From assembly GCA_025353235.1 (NCBI GenBank), contig JANXQZ010000168.1, positions 1-14,482 of the forward strand: a DNA stretch of 14,482 nucleotides, read 5' to 3'. Below the pieces are notes generated by a model. The model worked only from the letters and a program-made list of their open reading frames with translations. It made no database searches and was not told where the DNA came from. A program made the translations under genes and the position numbers. Source of the DNA: Bryobacterales bacterium (GTDB lineage: Bacteria > Acidobacteriota > Terriglobia > Bryobacterales > Bryobacteraceae). Shown here piece by piece: positions 1-5,822 of this stretch; the stretch's first letter is position 1, and the number at the start of each line of letters is the position of its first letter.

Positions 1-1
1 A

Positions 2-73
2 ATTGTTGCCGCCTGGATCCCGGCCCGCAGTGCTGCACGTGTCGATCCGATTAAGGCACTCCGGAATGAGTAG
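2..73 (+). CDS. ABC-type permease, C-terminal end (partial, MacB/ADOP-like)
   Basis: Only the last 23 codons and the TAG stop are in the window. They read IVAAWIPARSAARVDP followed by IKALRNE. The pattern A-x-x-P-A-R-x-A-A-R-x-D-P-x-x-A-L-R is the usual C-terminal tail after the last transmembrane helix of MacB-type FtsX-fold permeases, including the duplicated orphan permeases common in Acidobacteriota. These act in the inner membrane with an ATPase partner, often in efflux of drugs or peptides; the substrate cannot be judged here. An ATG follows the stop directly, but the next gene probably starts further on, at 116. Confidence 0.75.
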   Translation: MVAAWIPARSAARVDPIKALRNE

Positions 74-100
74 ATGGCCCTAGTCGACTACACTGGAAAC

Positions 101-106
101 GAAGGA
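101..106 (+). promoter_or_regulatory. Ribosome-binding site deciding the DAHP synthase start
   Basis: GAAGGA lies 9 nt before a GTG at 116. No comparable Shine-Dalgarno sequence precedes the earlier in-frame ATG at 74. This favours GTG 116 as the real start of the downstream gene. Confidence 0.5.
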
Positions 107-115
107 CGAATACCT

Positions 116-1156
116 GTGCTCGTTGTGATGCGCGCCCAAGCCGGGCCTGAAGAGATCGCCCGCGTTTGCAAGAAGATTGAAAGCCTGGGATTTCGACCCC
201 ACATCATGCCGGGCGCCGAGCGGACGGCCATCGGCATCACCGGAAACCACGGGCCAGTGGATGCGGCTGAGTTTGAAGATCTGCCCGGTGTCACTGAAGC
301 CATCCCCGTTTCCAAGCCTTACAAACTCGTCAGCCGGGAAGTGAAACCTGACAATACGGTAGTCATGGTGGGTGGCTTTCCCGTCGGCGGGCGTGAAATG
401 ACGTTGTGCGGCGGCCCGTGCTCCGTGGAGAGCCGCGAGCAGATCTTGGCCAGCGCGTGGGCAGTAAAGGATGCAGGCGGACAGCTTCTGCGCGGCGGCG
501 CTTACAAACCGCGCACATCCCCGTACGCATTCCAAGGCCTTCAGGAAGAAGGGCTCAAGCTGCTGGCGGAGGCGCGCGCCGAAACGGGACTCGGCATCGT
601 GACGGAAGCTATCGACGTGGAGACCTTTGATCTAGTCGAGGAGTACGCCGACTGCGCTCAGATCGGCGCTCGCAACATGCAGAATTTCTCGCTGTTGCGC
701 CGGGCCGGGCGATCCCGCAAGCCTGTCCTGCTGAAGCGCGGCATGTCTTCCACGCTCGACGAGTTCCTGATGGCGGCGGAGTATATTTTGTCAGAGGGGA
801 ATTACCAGGTGATCCTGTGCGAGCGAGGTGTGCGCACGTTTGCGGATCACTCGCGCAACACGCTGGATCTCAGCATTGTGCCTGCGGTGCAAAAGCTCAG
901 CCATCTGCCAATCATCGTCGATCCCAGCCACGGGACCGGCAAGCGCGACAGGGTGCATCCGATGGCTCTGGCGGCAGTGGCGGCCGGCGCGTCTGGACTG
1001 ATTGTTGAGGTTCACCCGAATCCGGAAAAGGCGCTTACGGACGGATATCAATCGCTCTATCCCGATCAGTTCCGCGAGCTGGCGGACGAGTGCCGCGCAA
1101 TCTCGGATTTGCTGGCCCGGCGCAGGGAAAATAAGAGTCCCGTGTACGTAAACTGA
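116..1156 (+). CDS. aroF: 3-deoxy-7-phosphoheptulonate synthase (DAHP synthase, type I-beta)
   Basis: Condenses phosphoenolpyruvate and erythrose 4-phosphate, the first step of the shikimate pathway, in the cytoplasm. From the GTG start it is 346 aa. An N-terminal ferredoxin-like regulatory domain of about 70 residues precedes the KDO8P/DAHP synthase barrel. Visible barrel motifs are [53 protein letters not shown] and [13 protein letters not shown], which together are diagnostic of the Thermotoga-like I-beta group. An in-frame ATG at 74, touching the permease stop, would add 14 residues. I prefer GTG 116 because it has a GAAGGA site and because family members usually begin close to the VLVVMR segment. 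No ACT or chorismate mutase domain is fused. Product is sure; the start is not. Confidence 0.93.
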   Translation: MLVVMRAQAGPEEIARVCKKIESLGFRPHIMPGAERTAIGITGNHGPVDAAEFEDLPGVTEAIPVSKPYKLVSREVKPDNTVVMVGGFPVGGREMTLCGGPCSVESREQILASAWAVKDAGGQLLRGGAYKPRTSPYAFQGLQEEGLKLLAEARAETGLGIVTEAIDVETFDLVEEYADCAQIGARNMQNFSLLRRAGRSRKPVLLKRGMSSTLDEFLMAAEYILSEGNYQVILCERGVRTFADHSRNTLDLSIVPAVQKLSHLPIIVDPSHGTGKRDRVHPMALAAVAAGASGLIVEVHPNPEKALTDGYQSLYPDQFRELADECRAISDLLARRRENKSPVYVN

Positions 1157-1158
1157 GA

Positions 1159-1176
1159 GGATTCCGCCCGGAATCC
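1159..1176 (+). terminator. Perfect 7-bp hairpin after DAHP synthase, possible terminator
   Basis: GGATTCC and GGAATCC form a perfect 7-bp stem around a GCCC loop, 2 nt after the aroF stop. No U-tract follows (ACCCCATAG comes next), so it is not a classical intrinsic terminator. It may stabilise the 3' end or act in a Rho-assisted stop. The sequence TAGAAT at 1183-1188 just behind it could be the -10 of the next gene. Confidence 0.4.
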
Positions 1177-1196
1177 ACCCCATAGAATAGGTACAG

Positions 1197-3125
1197 ATGT
1201 CCACGCCGGCCAAAGCGCTATCGGCGCGTCAGTTTTTTTCCCGCACGGGCGTCCTTTCGAAGTGGCACCCTCAGTTCGAATTTCGCCCTGGCCAGCTTGA
1301 AATGGCGGAAGCCGTGGAGAGCGCTCTGCTGGAAAAAAAACACCTCCTCGTCGATGCTGGTACCGGCACGGGAAAGACGCTGGCCTATCTGGTTCCCGCC
1401 ATCCTTTCTGGAAAGCGGGTGGTGGTTTCCACGGGAACGAAAAATCTGCAAGAGCAGCTTTTCTTCAAGGACATCCCGTTTCTTCAGCAACATTTTTCGC
1501 GTCTGCTGAACGTGTGTTACATGAAAGGCCGCGCGAATTATGCGTGCCGGCAGAAAATCTACGATGCCGAGAAGGAACCGGTGCTGACGGGGCTTGAAGA
1601 GGTCGCTGATTTTCAGATCATTCGAGATTGGGAGAAAACTACCGAGACCGGCGACCGCTCTGAAATCAAGACGCTGCCAGAACATAGCTCGGCGTGGGGA
1701 AAAGTGGACGCGCGCCGCGATTTATGCACCGGCCAGCGATGCTTACAGTTCGAGCGCTGTTTCATTACGAAGATGCACCAGAAAGCGCACGAAAGCGATA
1801 TCGTGATCGTGAACCATCACTTGTTCTTCGCCGATCTGGCCGTAAAGGATGGCGATTTCGGCGGAATTATTCCAGACTACGCGGCGGTCGTTTTCGACGA
1901 AGCGCACGAAATCGAAGACGTTGCCGGACAGTATTTCGGCGTGAGTGTCAGTAATTATCAGTTTCAGGACGTGATCCGAGATGTAGCCGGAATGTCGCGG
2001 CGGAAGCAGTTCGGGTCGCAGGAGCTAGACCGAATTTTAGATACGCTGCGGGATCGGTCCGAAACATTCTTTTACCTGTTTGGAGAGGCGGACGGACGAG
2101 CCGGCTTCCGCGGGCATGAGGCGTTTTTAGAAACACATCACGAGCACTACATGGATGTGCTCCATGCCATCGAACTGCTGGGCACGCATCTTCAGCTGAT
2201 CAAGGATGCACCCGAAGAATCCATTCCGTTGTTCCGGCGCACGCAGGAGCTCTCGCAGCGGCTTCAGTTTTGGACGCGCGGCGGAGAGAAGACGTACGTC
2301 TACTGGATTGAAAAGCGCGGACGAGGCATTTTCCTGCAAGCGACGCCGATCGACGTCTCGTCTCTCATTCAAACGAAGCTGTTCGATTCCATGAATACCG
2401 TCGTGCTCACTTCCGCTACGCTCGCGGTTGGCGGCACCTTCGAGTTTGCTGAAAAGCGCTTGGGCGTGAAGACCGCGCGGACGCTGGTGGTGCCCAGCCA
2501 TTTCGAGTATCACAGGCAGGCCCTGCTCTATGTTCCCCAGCATCTGCCGGACCCGCGCAGCCCGGCATTCACAGCGGCAGCGGCGGCAGAAATCCTCAAG
2601 ATATTAAATTTAAGCCAAGGCCGGGCGTTCGTGCTCTTCACCAGCTATCAGCAAATGCGCTTGATGTATGATCGTGTGTCGCTGGCGATTGAGTATCCGA
2701 CTCTCATGCAAGGCACTGGTCCGCGCAATGCGCTGCTGGACGAGTTCCGCCGCACCGATGGTTGCGTGCTGTTCGCCACATCGTCCTTCTGGCAAGGTGT
2801 GGACGTGCAAGGCGACCGGCTGAGTTGCGTGATCATCGACAAACTTCCCTTTGCCGTTCCGAGCGACCCCGTGGTGGAGGCCCGCATCCAAAACATTCGC
2901 GAAGAGGGAGGGAATCCATTCTACGATTACCAGATACCGCAAGCCGCGCTTACGCTGAAGCAGGGGTTTGGACGGCTGATCCGGAGCAGTTCGGATCGCG
3001 GGGTGCTCGCGTTGCTGGATAATCGTATTACGAAGAAGCTTTACGGGCAGGTGTTTTTCGATAGCCTGCCGGATTACGGTTTCACGACAAATATAGAAGA
3101 GGTCGAGAAGTTTTTTAATGTTTGA
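1197..3125 (+). CDS. dinG: DinG/YoaA-family ATP-dependent Fe-S DNA helicase
   Basis: A 642-aa superfamily 2 helicase of the XPD/DinG class, which unwinds DNA 5' to 3' and resolves forks, R-loops or damaged structures. In order: Q-motif-like FRPGQLEMA (29-37), Walker A DAGTGTGKT (53-61), four cysteines placed for a 4Fe-4S cluster (C117, C177, C182, C188), DEAH box (234-237), then C-terminal motifs LTSATL, FVLFTSYQQM, SSFWQGVDVQGD and the arginine-finger motif QGFGRLIRS. There is no N-terminal exonuclease domain, so it resembles YoaA or E. coli DinG rather than the Gram-positive DinG fusion. The ATG has only a weak upstream AGGTACAG. Its last codons overlap the queD start by 8 nt, suggesting co-translation. 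Confidence 0.93.
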   Translation: MSTPAKALSARQFFSRTGVLSKWHPQFEFRPGQLEMAEAVESALLEKKHLLVDAGTGTGKTLAYLVPAILSGKRVVVSTGTKNLQEQLFFKDIPFLQQHFSRLLNVCYMKGRANYACRQKIYDAEKEPVLTGLEEVADFQIIRDWEKTTETGDRSEIKTLPEHSSAWGKVDARRDLCTGQRCLQFERCFITKMHQKAHESDIVIVNHHLFFADLAVKDGDFGGIIPDYAAVVFDEAHEIEDVAGQYFGVSVSNYQFQDVIRDVAGMSRRKQFGSQELDRILDTLRDRSETFFYLFGEADGRAGFRGHEAFLETHHEHYMDVLHAIELLGTHLQLIKDAPEESIPLFRRTQELSQRLQFWTRGGEKTYVYWIEKRGRGIFLQATPIDVSSLIQTKLFDSMNTVVLTSATLAVGGTFEFAEKRLGVKTARTLVVPSHFEYHRQALLYVPQHLPDPRSPAFTAAAAAEILKILNLSQGRAFVLFTSYQQMRLMYDRVSLAIEYPTLMQGTGPRNALLDEFRRTDGCVLFATSSFWQGVDVQGDRLSCVIIDKLPFAVPSDPVVEARIQNIREEGGNPFYDYQIPQAALTLKQGFGRLIRSSSDRGVLALLDNRITKKLYGQVFFDSLPDYGFTTNIEEVEKFFNV

Positions 3126-3489
3126 AGTCAGTGTGGAGAAGACCTTCGCGTCGGGTCATGCCTTGCGTAATTACAAGGGCAAGTGCGAGAACGTGCACGG
3201 GCATAATTATCGCGTGCAGGTGACCGTGCAAGGGGAGCACTTGGACGCCAATGGCTTGCTGGTGGACTTCCTGGAATTAAAGCGCCTGATGGATGGAGTA
3301 GTGGAGTACCTGGATCATCGATTTATAAACGATTTGCCGCCCTTTACGGAACTAAACCCGTCGGCGGAGAACATTGCGAAGTACTTCCATGATGAGATGA
3401 GCGGCGGAATGACGCAGGATGTTGCCGTGCGCATTTCGGAAGTTAAGGTGTGGGAAACGGATACCAGCATGGCGCTTTATCGGCCGTAG
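3118..3489 (+). CDS. queD: 6-carboxy-5,6,7,8-tetrahydropterin synthase (QueD)
   Basis: A 123-aa enzyme of the PTPS/QueD fold that turns dihydroneopterin triphosphate into 6-carboxytetrahydropterin on the route to queuosine. The zinc histidines are H14 (FASGH), H27 and H29 (NVHGHNY). The catalytic cysteine is C23 in KGKCENVHGH, LDHRFIND supplies the catalytic D66/H67 pair, NPSAENIAKYF is the second signature, and E113 of VKVWET is the pterin-binding glutamate. All key residues are present and the length is normal. The ATG lies inside the helicase stop region (8-nt overlap). No other queuosine gene (queC, queE, queF) follows; the downstream region is accessory and decayed instead. The 17 bases at 3262-3278 recur at 4663-4679. 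Confidence 0.95.
   Translation: MFEVSVEKTFASGHALRNYKGKCENVHGHNYRVQVTVQGEHLDANGLLVDFLELKRLMDGVVEYLDHRFINDLPPFTELNPSAENIAKYFHDEMSGGMTQDVAVRISEVKVWETDTSMALYRP
3262..3278 (+). repeat. 17-bp direct repeat, copy 1 (inside queD)
   Basis: GTGGACTTCCTGGAATT occurs here, coding VDFLEL, and again at 4663-4679 in the same orientation. The flanks do not align beyond the 17 bases. Confidence 0.6.
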
Positions 3490-3840
3490 GGCTCGTGCTT
3501 CTCGAAAATCCGGCGATTGGATTTGCCGCGCTGCTTCAGAGGCGCCGCGAACCGTATTGCCGGAATCCAGTTCGGAAGACGGGGAGAAGAACAGGCCCGT
3601 GCTCATGAATCGTAAACGCTTTGAAATGCGCGATCCGCTTGAAGTCCATCACTTGCTGAGTGTCGATGGCCGTGTTTCAGCTTGTATTGACAGGAGTCGA
3701 TTCGCTGAACACACAACGCACTGATTCGTGGCCAGGGCCAGCCGCTGCGCCTTTCCAGCCTACCGCCGTTCGTAGGCAGAGGTGGAAGTATTAGTTGCGC
3801 GGAAACCGGCCCCGATAGAGCGATCCGTGACAATGTGAGC
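3490..3840 (+). other. 351-nt stretch with no recognisable gene
   Basis: All frames were read between the queD stop and the AbiGi-like remnant. Short open frames exist on both strands, but none shows a ribosome-binding site with a recognisable protein. A 6-bp AAATCC/GGATTT hairpin lies near 3517-3535 without a U-tract. The stretch looks like non-coding or eroded sequence at the left edge of the accessory island. An older decayed gene here cannot be excluded. Confidence 0.5.
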
Positions 3841-4653
3841 ATGAACACCCAGTCCTACGTCTCCAATCCAACTGACCCATTTTGTCGGACAACCCAAGCC
3901 CAACAATGCCGAACGATACGCACTTTTCCTTAAGATCCTAGGCGATCGATTTGGCCCTAAGAAGCCTCGGGAGGGCTGGTTGCAGGCGAGCTACCGCGAA
4001 AAGTTTGGTCCTGGCTTCACGATGCGCAGCGACGGCCAGAAGCGGCTTTCGACGAATGAAGCAATCAGGTGCACGATGCTCTGCTTCTGCGATATTCCAC
4101 CAGGACAACTCAAAATCCATATGCAGAAGTATGGCTCATTCGGCATTGCATTTTTCAAAATTTTCTTGTCCGCTACGGTGCTACTCCCGTTACCTACGTT
4201 GCCCGTAATGCGCGCAACCATGGAATCGGAATCGGCCCGCAGAACGTCGGGGAGCGATTCGACGAGCTACGTGCGGAACTCCAGCGCGTTGGAATCGATC
4301 TCGAAGAGTACGTCACTCGCATCGACGGAGCGCCGACCTTTACATTCAAGTTGTCCCCACCGAATACGCCGGATGGCCATCGACTTCTCGGACGCTTCTC
4401 GGCGTTGGCAGGGGAGTTTGAAGAGCTCATCTTCGCCAGGACCAAGTTTTTCACAGAAGGACTTCCTGAAGAACATTGCGAAAATTACTACATGGAACGC
4501 GAATGGCGATTGCCCGATGGGCTCGCGTTCCGTTTAGGAGATATAGCCCGCATCATTTTACCGCGAGACTATTGCGAGCAATTCCAAAAGGATGTCCCCG
4601 ACTACATCGGTGAGGTCTTCCCAGTTGAGCCCACGTTGGATGGCGCAATATAA
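3841..4653 (+). pseudogene. AbiGi-like abortive-infection protein, frameshifted
   Basis: Read with two frame changes, this gives a protein of about 270 aa of the AbiGi type (a family described as the antitoxin side of the lactococcal AbiG abortive-infection system). The start MNTQSYVSN lies at 3841. An apparent extra C in the CC at 3868-3869 moves the reading into another frame, which carries QLTHFVGQPKP, NNAERYALFLKIL, then LCFCDIPPGQLKIHMQKYGS and FGIAF. At the A-run 4157-4160 one base appears lost, and the first frame resumes as NFLVRYGATPVTYVARN and continues to DGAI and TAA. The two shifts cancel. In the starting frame a TAA near 3931 would end translation early. No AbiGii-like partner is adjacent. 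The family call rests on remembered signatures (LTHFVG, CFCDIP, HMxKYGxFGI, GAxPVxYV), so homology is likely but unscored. An assembly error in the short runs is possible. Confidence 0.72.
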
Positions 4654-4662
4654 ATTCCTGTC

Positions 4663-4679
4663 GTGGACTTCCTGGAATT
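4663..4679 (+). repeat. 17-bp direct repeat, copy 2 (intergenic)
   Basis: Identical to queD bases 3262-3278. This copy lies just after the AbiGi-like remnant and within the broken toxin region read on the other strand. Confidence 0.6.
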
Positions 4680-4776
4680 GGAAGCTTAGCAATTATCCGC
4701 TCTACCAGGCCGGTCGCCAAATCCTCAAGCTCTCTCTTCGCTGAGAAGCAGCAAATGTGATAACGTACGCGCTCAC
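4663..4776 (-). pseudogene. ParE/RelE-like toxin remnant
   Basis: On the - strand a GTG at 4776-4774 overlaps the antitoxin stop as GTGA, the classic overlap of a toxin gene behind its antitoxin. It reads VSAYVITFAAS, which resembles the first strand of ParE/RelE toxins (xYxxTFxA), but hits TAG at 4704-4702 after 24 codons. Another frame at the same place continues plausibly as FSAKRELEDLATG followed by LVERIIAKL, suggesting a frameshift near 4745. After about 4680 no toxin-like sequence remains and the usual 90-100 aa are not reached. I read this as a frameshifted, truncated toxin. The fragment is short, so the family name is tentative. Confidence 0.45.
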
Positions 4777-4988
4777 CTCAGCTTGCCAAGCGAGCGGAGT
4801 TCGGCCTCTACCTCCGCAAATGTGAAACGCGGCTCATGCTTACGTGCTTCTGAGACCGCACCATCCTCGATGTCTTCGGCCAGCATCGATAGCGCCGTGG
4901 CGATGACCTCATCCGGGTTATCGTATGCGCCCGACCGGATGGCAAGTTCGATGATTTGCTCTTGCTCGGGTTTCAACGCCAACGTCAT
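4773..4988 (-). CDS. ParD-like type II antitoxin (orphaned)
   Basis: A 71-aa protein starting MTLALKPEQEQIIELAIRSG, then AYDNPDEVIATALSML. This is the ribbon-helix-helix ParD/CopG-like N-terminus that dimerises and binds its own promoter. The acidic linker and the FTFAEVEAELRSLGKLR tail would form the toxin-binding arm. The start is supported by AGGAG at 4999-4995, 6 nt before the ATG. A toxin gene should follow with an overlap, and the GTGA overlap is there, but the toxin is broken. If expressed, the protein would act as an antitoxin without a local partner, possibly protecting against related toxins elsewhere. It is transcribed away from the MntA-HepT pair and may share the promoter region with it. 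Confidence 0.8.
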   Translation of the reverse strand: MTLALKPEQEQIIELAIRSGAYDNPDEVIATALSMLAEDIEDGAVSEARKHEPRFTFAEVEAELRSLGKLR

Positions 4989-5000
4989 GCTCGACTCCTG

Positions 5001-5152
5001 TTGAACAGCAAAGATGTGTATGAATGTAGTTATAATACTTGGTAGTAAGCGCCAAACAGAAACGCAAACCCTTAGCTACCGACAATTATGTTCAGTCCCT
5101 ACGCACAACCAAACCTGCTGTATTGCGTTTACGTTTAGGTAGGGAGCTGTCG
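5001..5152. promoter_or_regulatory. Divergent promoter and leader between ParD-like and MntA genes
   Basis: A consensus TATAAT sits at 5031-5036 on the + strand, about 115 nt before the MntA start. No good -35 is spaced correctly (TTGAAC at 5001 is 24 nt away). On the - strand TATTAT/TATAAC in the same AT-rich patch may serve the antitoxin. The long MntA leader contains an 8-bp inverted repeat, AAACGCAA (5060-5067) and TTGCGTTT (5123-5130). Autoregulation by the ParD-like protein at this patch is plausible but not shown. Confidence 0.4.
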
Positions 5153-5482
5153 ATGGTTGCGACCAACAATCGATTTCCACCAGCACTGGACGAGATCAGA
5201 TCCCGGCTTACTCCTTTCTGCCACCACCATGGCATCGCGCGACTAGAGGTGTTCGGCTCCGTCGCGCGAGGCGAGCCCCACAGCGGTAGTGACATCGACT
5301 TGCTGGTCACCTTCCATCCCAATGTGCATCTTGGATGGGATTTCTTTGAACTCTATAAGGAGCTTGAAGAGATCCTTGGCTGCAAGGTAGATCTACTGAC
5401 TCGCCGTTCGGTCGAACAGGACCAAAATTCAATTCGACGTGAGTCAATCCTCGGATCAACCTTTGAACTCTATTCCTCCTAG
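5153..5482 (+). CDS. mntA: MntA-type nucleotidyltransferase antitoxin
   Basis: A 109-aa minimal nucleotidyltransferase. The signature GSVARGEPHSGSDIDLLV spans residues 35-52: G35-S36 with D47 and D49, the GSX10DXD motif, plus a third acidic D80 in KVDLL. All three metal-binding acids are present. In type VII toxin-antitoxin systems such a protein adenylylates the partner HepT near its active site and so silences it. The open frame extends upstream to a TTG at 5039. The ATG at 5153 is preferred because AGGGAG lies 6 nt before it and because the extra 38 residues are unlike the family. The 3' end overlaps the HEPN gene by 44 nt, fitting a coupled operon. Confidence 0.88.
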   Translation: MVATNNRFPPALDEIRSRLTPFCHHHGIARLEVFGSVARGEPHSGSDIDLLVTFHPNVHLGWDFFELYKELEEILGCKVDLLTRRSVEQDQNSIRRESILGSTFELYSS

Positions 5483-5822
5483 GCAGGTCGCGTGGCTGCT
5501 CGACATTTTCCTATCGGTAGAAACCATTCAAACGTATGCCGCGGAACTAACGCACGATCAGTTTATGGAGGATAGTAAGACGCAGGATGCGGTCCTTCGC
5601 CGCTTCATGGTAGCTGGCGAGGCCGCAGCACAATTACTGCCTGAAACGTGCGCGGAGTTTCCTGGAATTCCCTTTCACAAGATTGTGGGGATGCGCCACC
5701 GTCTTGTGCATGACTACGGAAATGTGGATCTCGAGGTTGTCTGGGAAACTATTCAATTCCACTTGCCTTTGCTCTTCAATCAGCTTCAACAGTTCTTCTC
5801 CGAGCGGGGTGAGCCGAATTAG
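5439..5822 (+). CDS. hepT: HepT-type HEPN (DUF86) ribonuclease toxin
   Basis: A 127-aa, mostly helical HEPN protein. The active-site motif R-x4-H-x-Y is seen as RHRLVHDY (R86, H91, Y93), followed by GNVD and the typical C-terminal VWETIQFHLPLL helix. This motif forms the RNA-cleaving site in the HepT dimer, and the tyrosine is the residue adenylylated by MntA in characterised systems. The gene begins at GTG 5439 inside mntA. TTG 5463 (reading NSIPPRQVAWLLDIF) is an alternative closer to the usual N-terminus; neither has a strong ribosome-binding site, so coupling to mntA is likely. Its TAG shares bases with the stop of the gene on the other strand. Key residues are intact, so this pair may be functional. 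Confidence 0.88.
   Translation: MSQSSDQPLNSIPPRQVAWLLDIFLSVETIQTYAAELTHDQFMEDSKTQDAVLRRFMVAGEAAAQLLPETCAEFPGIPFHKIVGMRHRLVHDYGNVDLEVVWETIQFHLPLLFNQLQQFFSERGEPN

Noticed and set aside
3510..3535. Terminator after queD
   Set aside because: The AAATCC/GGATTT stem is short, AT-rich and not followed by a U-tract.
3419..3724. 101-aa frame overlapping the queD end and running into the gap
   Set aside because: Its first part is a shadow of queD, and the remainder (MNRKRFEMRDPLEVHHLL) has no ribosome-binding site or family resemblance that I can support.
4151..4166. Programmed -1 frameshift in the AbiGi-like gene at ATTTTTCAAAATTTTC
   Set aside because: A slippery A-TTT-TTC can be drawn, but the P-site pairing would mismatch, and the gene carries a second, unrelated frame change upstream, so decay or read error is simpler.
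5655..5670. Further copies of the TTCCTGGAATT motif as a repeat family
   Set aside because: Only about 10 bases match in hepT, and no common flanks exist; this is within chance, unlike the 17-bp pair.
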